NCBI GenBank assembly: GCA_046350055.1
Contig: JAXMBC010000001.1
Span: 1,240,001 to 1,304,000 of the forward strand
Direction: 5' to 3'
DNA from: JAEUIE01 sp046350055
GTDB taxonomy: Bacteria; Planctomycetota; Planctomycetia; Gemmatales; HRBIN36
DNA length: 64,000 nt
Positions 16,241 through 25,295 of the stretch are shown piece after piece. Within the stretch, counting starts at the first letter, position 1. Each line of letters starts with the position of its first letter. The position numbers were made by a program, and so were the translations under genes. The notes under the pieces were generated by a model. That model ran no database searches. It was not told where the DNA came from and saw only the letters and a program-made list of their open reading frames with translations.

Positions 16241-17254
16241 TCACGGGCTGATCCGCAGCCACGTCTCTTCCAGCACTACCGTCAGTACCAGCAACACCAG
16301 CGCAGCGAGCAGAAACCAGGGACGGGTCTCCATGTGCTCAGCATACACAAAACTGGTGATGCGTGACTTCTCCATGGAATCCAGTTCTCGACTGATCTGC
16401 GCCAGACTGGTCCCATCGCTAGCCAGGCTGGCAGCACCCTGAGTCATCTGTGAAACACTTTTCAGTATCGCTTCCGCTCGCTGTTGCTCTGCCAGACGAT
16501 CCGGGTCGTTGCCAGCAGATCCAGTGAGAAAGATCGTATGCACCCGGATGCCCAGTGCAGCAGCAAGCTGCGCTGCCTGCCGGGGTTTGAGGGCGTCCTT
16601 GTCGAGTTCGGCAGGTACGGTGTGTTCGCCATCGCTGATCAGGATGATGGCGCGACTGGCTGGTTGCGAGCGCTGCAGCAGATCAACCGCCACCCCCAGT
16701 GCATCGCCAATGTTCGTGCTGCTATCAGGCACCGTGCCGATGGGCTTGGCCTGATCGAGAAAGTACCTGACCGAACTGTGCGTAAGCGTCGGTGGGCAGA
16801 TATCAATCGGCCGGGCAGCGAAGGTGACTAAACCGATCGCATCGTTGCCTCTTGCAGTCCGGTCGTCCGTACTGTCAAGAAACTGCTTGATGACTGTGAC
16901 CGCAGCTTGCAATCTCGTCACCGGACGACCTTCCAGCAGCACATCGGTTTCTCCCATGCTGCCACTGACATCCAGGACAAACATCAGTGCGATACCTTCG
17001 CTGGGTATAGCGCTGCCTGGCAGTGGCCAGCGTGGCCCCAGCAGTGCCAGCCACAGGCACAGTGCCGTCAGCAGTCGGCCTGTCAGCGGCCACCATCGTG
17101 CCCAGGCAATACGCGGACTTTGATCGCCAGCAGGCAGGAAGCGCAGGTCCGGGTGTCGTAATGCAGGCCGGTGCTTCTCCCGCCACCACCACAGCGGGGC
17201 GACTAGGAAGACGAACGGGAGGAACCACCAGGCAAGAGGCCAGGCTGAGGTCAT
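16241..17254 (-). CDS. VWA-domain membrane protein (BatA/BatB-like)
   Basis: 337 residues. The N-terminus has two membrane segments (about 5-22 and 58-76). A von Willebrand A domain follows with the metal site DVSGS (about residue 94), T in SSTNIGDAL and ISDGEH. A final membrane segment lies near the C-terminus (PWFLLAALVLLVLTVVLEETW). This is the arrangement of BatA/BatB-type proteins of aerotolerance-like loci, usually next to a MoxR ATPase. No MoxR gene is in the window. Confidence 0.85.
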   Translation of the reverse strand: MTSAWPLAWWFLPFVFLVAPLWWWREKHRPALRHPDLRFLPAGDQSPRIAWARWWPLTGRLLTALCLWLALLGPRWPLPGSAIPSEGIALMFVLDVSGSMGETDVLLEGRPVTRLQAAVTVIKQFLDSTDDRTARGNDAIGLVTFAARPIDICPPTLTHSSVRYFLDQAKPIGTVPDSSTNIGDALGVAVDLLQRSQPASRAIILISDGEHTVPAELDKDALKPRQAAQLAAALGIRVHTIFLTGSAGNDPDRLAEQQRAEAILKSVSQMTQGAASLASDGTSLAQISRELDSMEKSRITSFVYAEHMETRPWFLLAALVLLVLTVVLEETWLRISP

Positions 17255-17275
17255 GCTGTCTTCCTAGCGGCAATC

Positions 17276-17342
17276 GCAGGGTGGGTCGAGTTTGATTCCG
17301 CTCGATCATATGTCCACGACGGTTTCGCGCGCCCCACCCTGC
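17276..17342. repeat. Inverted-repeat element GCAGGGTGGG...CCCACCCTGC
   Basis: Ten-base perfect arms enclose a 47-bp core with inner partial symmetry (CGAG...CTCG). It lies in the gap between two minus-strand genes and resembles a dispersed repeat. Confidence 0.6.
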
Positions 17343-17359
17343 GCGGATCGTCATCGCAC

Positions 17360-18217
17360 TCAGCGCCAGCCGAATTCCTTACGAAGCCAGTCATTCAGTG
17401 GACGCCAACTATCCTTCTTCTGACGCTTCCAACATGCGAATCCATGCATGCCACAATACTGACCATCACGCCAACCCAAATCTCGTAGTTGCGGATCTTC
17501 TTGAGGCAACCTCTGTACAGGAAGCCATGCTATCTCTTCTGCAGGGTACTCTTCTATCTGATCTCGGTGAATACTCAGCACGAGTACGCGGCGATATACT
17601 CTCCAATAACCCTGTACATGGTGCCGTTCCACTACTTCTTTGAGCTTACATTGCATCACCTTACTTGCCGGTGGCAGACGTTTGCCGATCCAATCAAGGA
17701 AGACAACAATCGGACAATAGCCGACTTGTTTGTCTCCCTGTCGGTCAATGACGTACATCAACACCTTGTTCCCGGAACGTAACGTGTACGGGAAGATCCT
17801 GCCCACTGGCCATTCAAAGGAATCATTCCAGGTCTTCTTCGGAACTCGGATGGTCTTTGCTGCCGGTGGTGTCGAAAGCAGCCTGTCTCGGAGCTTTCCC
17901 AAGGCTGCCTTGCGACGGGGAGTGGTACCACTCATATCGCGTTGCGCCCAGCGTTTCAGAGCAGTGCCATTGTCGATGAGTTTGATTGCGCGCTGCTTAA
18001 CACGCTCTTCCACACGGCCCAGGTCCCATTGCGTTGCAGCGAGTGCCAGCCAACAGGAAGGTCCGTCGTCGTAGTCCTTCACTTCCTCCCGAAAGTCGCG
18101 CAGTACTTGTCTGGTTGCCTGCGAACCGGATAGACCTTGTTCGAGTGCTTCACGATAGGCTTCGCGTATATCACACGCGATATCTTCTTGAAACAGACCG
18201 GCACCCCAAGCCCCCAT
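17360..18217 (-). CDS. Hypothetical protein with DUF4259-like N-terminus (285 aa)
   Basis: The N-terminus MGAWGAGLFQEDIACDIREA resembles the MGxWGxGxFxxDxAxD signature of DUF4259 proteins, several of which occur near polymorphic-toxin immunity genes. The rest is not recognised: a helical charged region (about 40-110) is followed by a beta-rich part with FPYTLRSGNKVLMYVIDRQGD. There is no signal peptide. The resemblance is short and the call is tentative. Confidence 0.6.
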   Translation of the reverse strand: MGAWGAGLFQEDIACDIREAYREALEQGLSGSQATRQVLRDFREEVKDYDDGPSCWLALAATQWDLGRVEERVKQRAIKLIDNGTALKRWAQRDMSGTTPRRKAALGKLRDRLLSTPPAAKTIRVPKKTWNDSFEWPVGRIFPYTLRSGNKVLMYVIDRQGDKQVGYCPIVVFLDWIGKRLPPASKVMQCKLKEVVERHHVQGYWRVYRRVLVLSIHRDQIEEYPAEEIAWLPVQRLPQEDPQLRDLGWRDGQYCGMHGFACWKRQKKDSWRPLNDWLRKEFGWR

Positions 18218-18257
18218 GATCAGCCCTCATCAGTCGTGAGTTCCCGAACCTATGTAG

Positions 18258-20093
18258 TTACGGCCCACCCAGCGATCGCTGTAACACTTCCTGCGTCAAC
18301 ACCTGCCGCTCGGCGTTCCCGCCCGGTTTGGCGTACCAGAACGAGGTCGCGCAGTAGTGCAGGTTGGTGTTCGGGGCATCGGCTCGCACTTCCAGCTCGT
18401 GTCGCAGAGCAGACTGGAAGGCGATGCGGTCGAGCAGCCTGGCACGGAAGAGGCTGGTGTGACCTTCATGCCCCTGCACGGAGCCGTCATGCCGGGGCTG
18501 AGCACGCCAGGGCAGGCTGAACAGTGTCTTGTCTGCCCACCCGAGACCGAAATCGTCATCGGTGCCAGTGCCCCAATGACTGGGAAACGTGCCTCCGTCG
18601 ATCCAGACCTTGCTGTCTCCCTCGCCCCACCAGTCTTTCAGCGGGTTGAAGACACTCAGCAACGTACCAACGTGATGGCCTTGACCCTGTAACTGCAGCA
18701 GGTGCCAGTCCTGAAACGGTCTGCTTTGAAAGCTGGCCGACTGCCAGCTGGTGTGAAAATGCAGGCTCCGCTCGTTCCACCGGTAAGGTACATGCGTCAG
18801 GGAGACTTGCACGTTGACATTTTGCCCTCCCAGGTTCTTGAGCGTGAGTCGGGCATTGCGGGCATAGGGCATGATCCAGTGGCAGGTCAGCTTGCCGGAA
18901 GCAGTAACACGCAAAGGCAACGTGGAGAGTGGATTGCACCCCGGTCCGGTGCCGAAGAAGTCGCCCAGCGGTGCGAGTACTTGTGGCGACTTGGCACCAT
19001 CGAAGTTGATCGTGAGTACCACCTGTCGCAGCGCTTCAGTCAGTCGTTCTGCCTGTACCTGCGCTTCGATTTGAACGATGGCTCGATTCGTGGCCTGCCC
19101 CGGGGGTTCAAGCAGATCCAGGGTTCGTTCCTGGCCCGGGTCCAGGCTGCCAGCTTCCATGACAGCACGTTTGACGGCGTCCGTATCACCAGGCTTCACG
19201 CCTCCGAGTTTCGTTGCCCATTCACCAGCGCTCGGCGTCTGCTGCGCTGTCAATGCTTCACCAAGTGCATTCAGTTGCTTCTCGTGTTCAACCACGTCTG
19301 CCACATTCCACGATTTGACCGCAGTGCCTTCCGGATAGCGACGGTAGCTGATCTGGTATTGCAGCGTGGGGCGCTCAACCACGACGAGGCACCGCGATTG
19401 AAAAGGAAGGGGGTAGAGCATCTCATAACCGCGTGCCTTCACCGACGCCCAGGGGCTGGGGATGGGCTTCATCAGCTTTCCCCCATCATTGAATTGCCAC
19501 TGTCCACTCAGCAGTTCCAGCAGCTTGGAATCAATGACGGGGCCAGGTTGATCGTCGAGGTAGATCTTCACCCGTCCTGCTTCACCGGGGTTGGAGGACC
19601 AGAAACGGGTCAGGCAACCGGGGCCTGCGATATCGGCCAGCACCGGACCGGATGGGTGAGGCGTGAAGGCTGCAGCATCGATGTAACCCTGATGCGACGC
19701 AGCCTGACCTTCACCATCGTAGGAATAGACATACAAGGCACCAGGGACATTCCTCCGGTGCCGTGCGATACCGACCTTGGTACCTGCGGGAAGCTTGCCT
19801 GTCGGTTTGCTGCCTCGTTGCGGAGGCTGGGCATAATAGGCAGTCTCAGCGTTCACCACACCTTCGTATAACGCGTGTCCCCGATCATGATTGGCGAACC
19901 AGGTTTCAGGCTGCTGAGGCGAGACACTGGCCCGGTCGTAACTGCTGACCTGATGCGTCGTGAACGGGATGGCAGGCGTTTCCAGCAGCGTGGAGAGATC
20001 GCTGGTTTCCTGCAGCAGGCTCAGCCAGTCGATACTCTTCGCGGGAGGTTGGCAGAGGAGTGTGAGGATCAACAGCAGCATGCAGCCATCCAT
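18258..20093 (-). CDS. DUF2961 (GH172-type) secreted protein
   Basis: 611 residues with a probable signal peptide (MDGCMLLLILTLLCQPPAKS). The region ADIAGPGCLTRFWSSNPGEAGRVKIYLDD (about 150-180) and the later WYEG/DD-type segment IDGGTFPSHWGTGTDDDFGLGW match the DUF2961 family. Members classed as GH172 include difructose-anhydride and arabinofuranan-degrading enzymes. A secreted carbohydrate-active role is therefore likely, but the substrate is not known. It ends with ...EVLQRSLGGP. A TACT-loop hairpin repeat lies just upstream. Confidence 0.85.
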   Translation of the reverse strand: MDGCMLLLILTLLCQPPAKSIDWLSLLQETSDLSTLLETPAIPFTTHQVSSYDRASVSPQQPETWFANHDRGHALYEGVVNAETAYYAQPPQRGSKPTGKLPAGTKVGIARHRRNVPGALYVYSYDGEGQAASHQGYIDAAAFTPHPSGPVLADIAGPGCLTRFWSSNPGEAGRVKIYLDDQPGPVIDSKLLELLSGQWQFNDGGKLMKPIPSPWASVKARGYEMLYPLPFQSRCLVVVERPTLQYQISYRRYPEGTAVKSWNVADVVEHEKQLNALGEALTAQQTPSAGEWATKLGGVKPGDTDAVKRAVMEAGSLDPGQERTLDLLEPPGQATNRAIVQIEAQVQAERLTEALRQVVLTINFDGAKSPQVLAPLGDFFGTGPGCNPLSTLPLRVTASGKLTCHWIMPYARNARLTLKNLGGQNVNVQVSLTHVPYRWNERSLHFHTSWQSASFQSRPFQDWHLLQLQGQGHHVGTLLSVFNPLKDWWGEGDSKVWIDGGTFPSHWGTGTDDDFGLGWADKTLFSLPWRAQPRHDGSVQGHEGHTSLFRARLLDRIAFQSALRHELEVRADAPNTNLHYCATSFWYAKPGGNAERQVLTQEVLQRSLGGP

Positions 20094-20100
20094 CCGAAGA

Positions 20101-20146
20101 GGGTCACCCTCTCCCCCTGTACTCAGGGGGAGGCGGAGGGGGTCAC
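20101..20146. repeat. Hairpin repeat with TACT loop
   Basis: CTCCCCCTG-TACT-CAGGGGGAG (20111-20132) inside a GGGTCACC...GGTCAC frame. It lies between the DUF2961 and GNAT genes and has the same loop as repeats A1-A3. Confidence 0.65.
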
Positions 20147-20150
20147 TCTT

Positions 20151-20609
20151 CTACTGTAGTTGCATTTCGTAGTAGATGCTATTGGGATCGAGACGGTATT
20201 CGCCGAACGGGTCTCGGCGCTGAAAGCCGAAGCGTTCATACAGCTTGATCGCCGGGTGCTGGTGAATGCCTGTCTCCAGCCGCAAAATACCGATACCATG
20301 TTGTTGAGCGAACGTGCCCAGGTGACGGAGCATCGCCTGGCCGTATCCCCGTCCCTGATGCTCCGGACGAACGAACATGCGTTTGACTTCGCCGTAGTCG
20401 CTGAAGAGCTTGATGCCGCCACAGCCTACCGGAATGTCACCCGCGTTCATCACGAAGAAGTCGACCTGTTGTGCTACGAGCTTCTCTACGCTGAAACCAT
20501 GTCGACTCTGGGCCGGGTAGCCGAACGATTCGAGATGTGCTTCCAGCTCGTTGATGAGCTCCACTGCAGCCGGAGTGTTTGGCATCACTTGCTGAATGTG
20601 AACAGGCAT
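20151..20609 (-). CDS. GNAT family N-acetyltransferase (152 aa)
   Basis: Contains the acetyl-CoA binding motif VRPEHQGRGYGQAML (Q/R-x-x-G-x-G/A), and ends with KLYERFGFQRRDPFGEY. Starting at ATG 20609 (MPVHIQQ) places GGAG about 7 nt upstream. It transfers an acetyl group from acetyl-CoA to an unknown small molecule or protein amine. It is divergent from the Hsp70-like gene. Confidence 0.88.
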   Translation of the reverse strand: MPVHIQQVMPNTPAAVELINELEAHLESFGYPAQSRHGFSVEKLVAQQVDFFVMNAGDIPVGCGGIKLFSDYGEVKRMFVRPEHQGRGYGQAMLRHLGTFAQQHGIGILRLETGIHQHPAIKLYERFGFQRRDPFGEYRLDPNSIYYEMQLQ

Positions 20610-20707
20610 GAGGATGCTCCGCAACCGATATCCCAGTTGTACAGGTGCAATCTGCCGGGGTCCTGCAAGGGTTCGATTTCTTTGCCACGGTAACTATCCT
20701 ACCTCCT

Positions 20708-23485
20708 ATGGCACGTTACTCCATCGGCATCGATCTCGGCACCACCAACTGCGCCCTGGCTGCAGTGGAGATGGTCAAGCGCAAGCATGATGTGCTGCCG
20801 GTGCCCATCGAACAACTCGTTGCACCAGGAGAGGTGGCAACGAGACCGCTGTTGCCCTCCTTCCTCTACCTGCCCAGCGACCATGAACTGCCTGCCGGGG
20901 CGATGGTGTTGCCCTGGGATGCCGAGCGGAAGTATCTGGTGGGCGAAGCGGCTCGGAACTGGGGGGCCAAGGTTGCCGGGCGGCTCGTCACTTCCGCCAA
21001 GAGCTGGCTCTGTCACGATGGTGTCGATCGCCAGGCTGCCATCCTGCCATGGGGCGGCCCGGCAGACGTGCCCAAGGTATCCGCCGTCGATGCCTCCACC
21101 CGTTATCTGCAGCACCTCGCGCAGGCATGGAACCACAGCCAGCGGAACGAGAAGACCCCGGCCCGTTTCGAAGAGCAGCAGATCACCCTCACCGTGCCAG
21201 CCTCGTTCGACGACGTCGCCCGGCAACTGACTGCCGAGGCAGCCCGTCGCGCAGGCTTCCTCCATGTCACCCTGCTCGAGGAACCGCAGGCGGCGTTCTA
21301 TGCCTGGATCGCCCAGGCCGAGCGCGATCGCCGGCGCAAGCAACCGCTCGAAGAAGGCATGACCTGTCTTGTCGCCGATGTCGGCGGTGGCACCACCGAT
21401 TTCAGCCTGATCGACTGTGTCGCCGAGGATGGCAGTCTCGGCTTTGTGCGCCGGGCCGTAGGCGATCATCTGCTGCTCGGTGGCGACAACATGGATCTCG
21501 CCCTCGCCCATCGCATGGAAGAGAAGCTGGGCACCGGGCAACTTGATGCCGGGCGGTTCGCCCAGCTGGTGCAGGCCTGTCGGGCAGCAAAAGAAACGCT
21601 GCTGAGCGAAGGTGGTCCCAGCGAGTGCCCGGTCACGGTCGTGGGTCGGGGCCGGTCGGTGGTGGGAGCTGCGCTGACGACCACGCTCACTCGCCGCGAG
21701 GTGGAGGAGCACATCCTCGATGGCTTCTTCCCCCTGGTGCCCAGCGACAGCGAGCCGCAGCGGGCCAAGAGCGCCGGCATCCACGAGATGGGCCTGCCCT
21801 TCGTGAGCGATGCCGCCATCACCAGGCACCTCGCCAGCTTCCTCCGCCAGCACGAGGTGACGCCCGAGAAGCCCCCGGCAGCCATCCTCTTCAACGGTGG
21901 CGTTTTCACTCCCACCATCCTGCGTGAACGCTTCCTCGCCGTGATGAAGCAGTGGTTTGGCTCCGAGTGGGAGCCCCTGGTGCTCAACACGCCATCGCTC
22001 GATCTGGCGGTAGCCATCGGGGCGGCTTACTTCGGCAGGCAGCGCGAATACGGCGGGCGGGCCATCGCCGGCGGTCTGGCCCGGTCGTACTACATCGCCA
22101 TTGCCGATGCTGGTGACACGGCTACGTCACACCAGATGCTCTGCGTGGTGCCGCAGCACATGGAGGAAGGAAGCACCATTGATCTGGAGAAGCCGGTGCT
22201 GGAGCTGTCGCTGGGGCAGCCGGTGCAGTTTCCCCTCTACACTTCCACGGTGCGAGGCAAGGACAAGGCAGGCAAGCTGCTGTCGATCCCGGACAAGCAC
22301 CTGCTCAAGCTCGCTCCATTGCAGACGGTACTCCGAGGCGGCAAACGAGCCGGCGTGAAGGGGGTCCCGGTGATGCTAACGAGCACACTGACACCGGTGG
22401 GCACGCTGGAACTCTCGCTGGTGGCGCAAAACAGCCCGCAGCGCTGGCGGCTCGAGTTCAACACCCGCGCGGTGGCAGGCAGTGCTGCGGAACCGGCCAG
22501 CGACGAGACGGAAACTGTCAGTCACCTAGATCAACCACCGGAACAGTCCTTCCCCGAAGACCGCATCGAGTCGGCCCTCAGCGTCATGCGGGAAGTCTAC
22601 TCTCATGCAAACGAAGACGCGGCCCGGCAACTCACCAAAGAGTGGGAACAACGGCTCGAGGCCAGCCGCCGCGATTGGCCCTCATCCCTCTGTCGCCGCC
22701 TGGCCGATGGGCTGATCGAGATCGCCGAGCAGCGTCGCCGGTCGCTGCCGCATCTGTCCCGGTGGTACAACCTCACGGGCTACTGCCTCCGGCCTGGCTA
22801 TGGGGATAGTCGCGACCGCTTCCGCGTTGAGCAACTCTGGAAGCTGCTCTGTGCGCCGGGCAAGACCAGCGAAGGCGGCGCCGACTTCTGGATCCTCTGG
22901 CGACGCCTGAGTGGCGGCCTGACACCGAACTGGCAGATGACCCTGCTCGACCGCCTGCGTCCGGTGCTGCTCGCGGGCAAGAGCGCCATCAAGCCCAACA
23001 ACAACGAGCTGGCAGAGATGTGGCGGGCCGCTGCAAGTCTGGAACGCCTCGAACCCAAAGTAAAGGGTCTGCTGGCAGAGCCACTGTTGAAGCAATACCG
23101 CCGACCGCCAGTGGCCCACTATGCCCCCTGGGCGCTGGCCCGTCTGGGTTCACGGGCCATGCTCTATGCACCCATCAACCATGTAGTGAGTGCTGAGATG
23201 GTCAGCCCGTGGATTGAACAGCTGTTGCCCTATCAGCCAGTTCATGAATCGGACCGCAGAAGCTGGCAATGGACGCTGACAACCATGAGCCGGCGCATCG
23301 GCGTACGTGGTTTGGACATTGACGAAGGATTGCGGACAACAGTGTTAGCCACGCTCAAGCAGTATCACGCCCCGGAGCGCTATTTGCATCTGGTAGCCGA
23401 GTTGAGCACCCTGGAAAGGGAGGAAGAGCAACAGATGTTCGGGGATGAGCTGCCGCTGGGTCTCAAGGTGATGGCTACTGGTTGA
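20708..23485 (+). CDS. Hsp70-family protein, long form (925 aa)
   Basis: The ATPase half has the Hsp70 phosphate motifs: YSIGIDLGTTNCALA at the N-terminus and VADVGGGTTDFSLID (about 230). It also has PASFDDVARQLTAEAARRAGF and an ILFNGGVFTP adenosine-type segment. After about residue 560 the protein does not look like the DnaK substrate domain; it has a beta-rich part and about 300 helical residues. Such long Hsp70 paralogues are known in planctomycetes and proteobacteria, with unclear substrates. ATG 20708 is chosen because upstream residues are not conserved Hsp70 sequence. No dnaJ or grpE gene is nearby. Confidence 0.9.
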   Translation: MARYSIGIDLGTTNCALAAVEMVKRKHDVLPVPIEQLVAPGEVATRPLLPSFLYLPSDHELPAGAMVLPWDAERKYLVGEAARNWGAKVAGRLVTSAKSWLCHDGVDRQAAILPWGGPADVPKVSAVDASTRYLQHLAQAWNHSQRNEKTPARFEEQQITLTVPASFDDVARQLTAEAARRAGFLHVTLLEEPQAAFYAWIAQAERDRRRKQPLEEGMTCLVADVGGGTTDFSLIDCVAEDGSLGFVRRAVGDHLLLGGDNMDLALAHRMEEKLGTGQLDAGRFAQLVQACRAAKETLLSEGGPSECPVTVVGRGRSVVGAALTTTLTRREVEEHILDGFFPLVPSDSEPQRAKSAGIHEMGLPFVSDAAITRHLASFLRQHEVTPEKPPAAILFNGGVFTPTILRERFLAVMKQWFGSEWEPLVLNTPSLDLAVAIGAAYFGRQREYGGRAIAGGLARSYYIAIADAGDTATSHQMLCVVPQHMEEGSTIDLEKPVLELSLGQPVQFPLYTSTVRGKDKAGKLLSIPDKHLLKLAPLQTVLRGGKRAGVKGVPVMLTSTLTPVGTLELSLVAQNSPQRWRLEFNTRAVAGSAAEPASDETETVSHLDQPPEQSFPEDRIESALSVMREVYSHANEDAARQLTKEWEQRLEASRRDWPSSLCRRLADGLIEIAEQRRRSLPHLSRWYNLTGYCLRPGYGDSRDRFRVEQLWKLLCAPGKTSEGGADFWILWRRLSGGLTPNWQMTLLDRLRPVLLAGKSAIKPNNNELAEMWRAAASLERLEPKVKGLLAEPLLKQYRRPPVAHYAPWALARLGSRAMLYAPINHVVSAEMVSPWIEQLLPYQPVHESDRRSWQWTLTTMSRRIGVRGLDIDEGLRTTVLATLKQYHAPERYLHLVAELSTLEREEEQQMFGDELPLGLKVMATG

Positions 23486-23665
23486 AGTTGGTCAACCTGT
23501 TTAACAACTACATGAGATTACTTGGCCTGAAGTATCACATTAGGTAACCTCTGCCGATTGCGCTCGACTCCGGCATATCCGCCACCCGGCCATGGTAATT
23601 TCTTCACAAGTTATACGTCTGTGTTGGTCGATGCCCCTACTGAGACTGTCTCCTCGGACTTCCTC

Positions 23666-25036
23666 ATGCACCGCTGGCAAGGATGCCTGTTACTCCTCAT
23701 CGCTGGGCCGTTATGGGCTCAGGAATGGCGTCCTGTCTCGCAAATACCGGCGGAGCCGACTGCCCCTGTCATCAAACTGGGCAAGCCACGGCTGACTCGC
23801 AGCGAAACTCCCGAACTGGTAGCCCAGCCACTGCCTCGGGAATCCATCAAGTATCAATCCACTCGGTACAACGATCTGGCCAGCGTGCCCGAACCAGTCT
23901 TTGGCGGCCAGCCACTCAACCTGCTGCAAACCCGCTACCAGGGGCCGGGCAGTGCTGCCGAAGAAGCATTCAACTGCGGCCAGGTTCCCGGCTCAGGCGG
24001 CGGAGCAGCACCCCCTGCTGGAGCACCTGCTCCATACTACGGTCAGACTGCTCCTCCCCCCGGTGCTGCTCCGGGTGCCCCTGCACCGTACTACGGCCAG
24101 CCAGGGGCTCCTCCACCGGGCGCCCCGGCTTCCAGCACTACACCCTGGTATCAGCCCGTCAAAGACTGCTGGAACCGCATCTTCGGTGGCGGCAGTTCCA
24201 ATAACGGCATACCTGGCACCTGGGATGCCCGCAGCGATCAGGGCTTCAAGGACTTCATTTCGCCCGTCAGCAACCCGACCTACTTCGAAGACCCCCGTTC
24301 GCTCACCGAGTTCCGCTTCATTGGCACCTACCAGAAATCGCCTGACGACAACATCCTGATGGATGGCGGTCAGATCCTCGACTTCAACTTCCAGGGACGC
24401 ATCAGCATCAATGACAACTGGTCGCTGACGTTGCAGCGGCTGGGCTTCTCCAACGTCAAACCCGGCAGTGCTGCTCTCGGTGGCTACTCCGGCGGCACCG
24501 GGTTTAACGATCTGCAAATGGGCGTCAAGTACACCTTCCTGCGTGATACCCGCAGCGAAAGCCTGCTCGCTGCGGGCGTGAGCTTTGAGCTGCCCATCGG
24601 CAGCAGCAATGTCCTCTCGGGCAGTGGCACCGGCATCACCCCCTACCTGAGCTACGGCCAGGGCTTCATGGATAACTGGCACCTGCTTGCTGCAGGCGGT
24701 TACCGCTTCGGCATCTCCAGCGGCAGCAGCGACTTCCTCTTCCTCAGTGGCCACCTCGATTATGGCTTCTTCAAGCGGTTCTATCCGCTCGTCGAAATGA
24801 ACTGGTACTACTACACCGGCAACGGCGACCGCCAGCCAGTCGACTTTGAAGGTGGCGATCTCAAGAATATCGGCGCCAGTGGCGTGGCAGGCAGAAGCCT
24901 CGTCACACTGGCCGGTGGCTTCCGCTTCAAGTTCAGCGAATCGCTCCAGGCCGGTATCATCTACGAGATGCCTGTCGTCGGCACCGATATGCTGGAAAAG
25001 TACCGGGTGATGTTGGATTTCATCATTCGGTTCTAA
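23666..25036 (+). CDS. Secreted outer-membrane beta-barrel-like protein (456 aa)
   Basis: MHRWQGCLLLLIAGPLWAQ is a signal peptide; ATG 23666 is chosen for that reason although the frame is open from 23558. Next is a Pro-rich linker with repeated APAPYYGQ and PPPGAP units (about 140-200). The C-terminal 250 residues show alternating amphipathic strands (LDFNFQGRISINDNWSLTLQRLGF, GGYRFGISSGSSDFLFLSGHLDYGFF) and end in Phe (MLDFIIRF), typical of outer-membrane barrels. Function unknown; this family is abundant in planctomycetes. Confidence 0.8.
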   Translation: MHRWQGCLLLLIAGPLWAQEWRPVSQIPAEPTAPVIKLGKPRLTRSETPELVAQPLPRESIKYQSTRYNDLASVPEPVFGGQPLNLLQTRYQGPGSAAEEAFNCGQVPGSGGGAAPPAGAPAPYYGQTAPPPGAAPGAPAPYYGQPGAPPPGAPASSTTPWYQPVKDCWNRIFGGGSSNNGIPGTWDARSDQGFKDFISPVSNPTYFEDPRSLTEFRFIGTYQKSPDDNILMDGGQILDFNFQGRISINDNWSLTLQRLGFSNVKPGSAALGGYSGGTGFNDLQMGVKYTFLRDTRSESLLAAGVSFELPIGSSNVLSGSGTGITPYLSYGQGFMDNWHLLAAGGYRFGISSGSSDFLFLSGHLDYGFFKRFYPLVEMNWYYYTGNGDRQPVDFEGGDLKNIGASGVAGRSLVTLAGGFRFKFSESLQAGIIYEMPVVGTDMLEKYRVMLDFIIRF

Positions 25037-25058
25037 GGTTGTAACGTCATTATTTAGA

Positions 25059-25082
25059 GCCTCACCAACGATTTGATGAGGC
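25059..25082. terminator. Weak terminator-like hairpin
   Basis: GCCTCA and TGAGGC with partly paired inner bases lie between the convergent barrel-protein gene and the 62-residue gene. There is no clear T-run. Confidence 0.35.
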
Positions 25083-25106
25083 CATCACATTTAAAGTTTA
25101 GAGCGT

Positions 25107-25295
25107 TTATTTAGATTGCTGGCTAGATTCTTGCTGAGTAACCTTCAATTGCGAACTAACTACTGGAGTTCGTGCAACGTTTACAGTGGGCTTTGCTGAG
25201 TTTTCCAATAGGTTCTGCTTCCACTCAGGCCAAGTTTGCACGACTCTCTGTGCAATCTCCTGTTGTCTCTTAAATTCGTCCCTGCTCATCATCAT
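25107..25295 (-). CDS. Small protein downstream of the dCTP deaminase (62 aa)
   Basis: MMMSRDEFKRQQEIAQRVVQ begins a small helical polar protein of unknown family. It overlaps the deaminase stop by ATGA, and AGGAGG lies 7 nt before the third ATG (25289), so it was translated from the same transcript. Its role in the defence gene, if any, is unknown. The upstream gene is now interrupted, so its own expression may be lost. Confidence 0.65.
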   Translation of the reverse strand: MMMSRDEFKRQQEIAQRVVQTWPEWKQNLLENSAKPTVNVARTPVVSSQLKVTQQESSQQSK

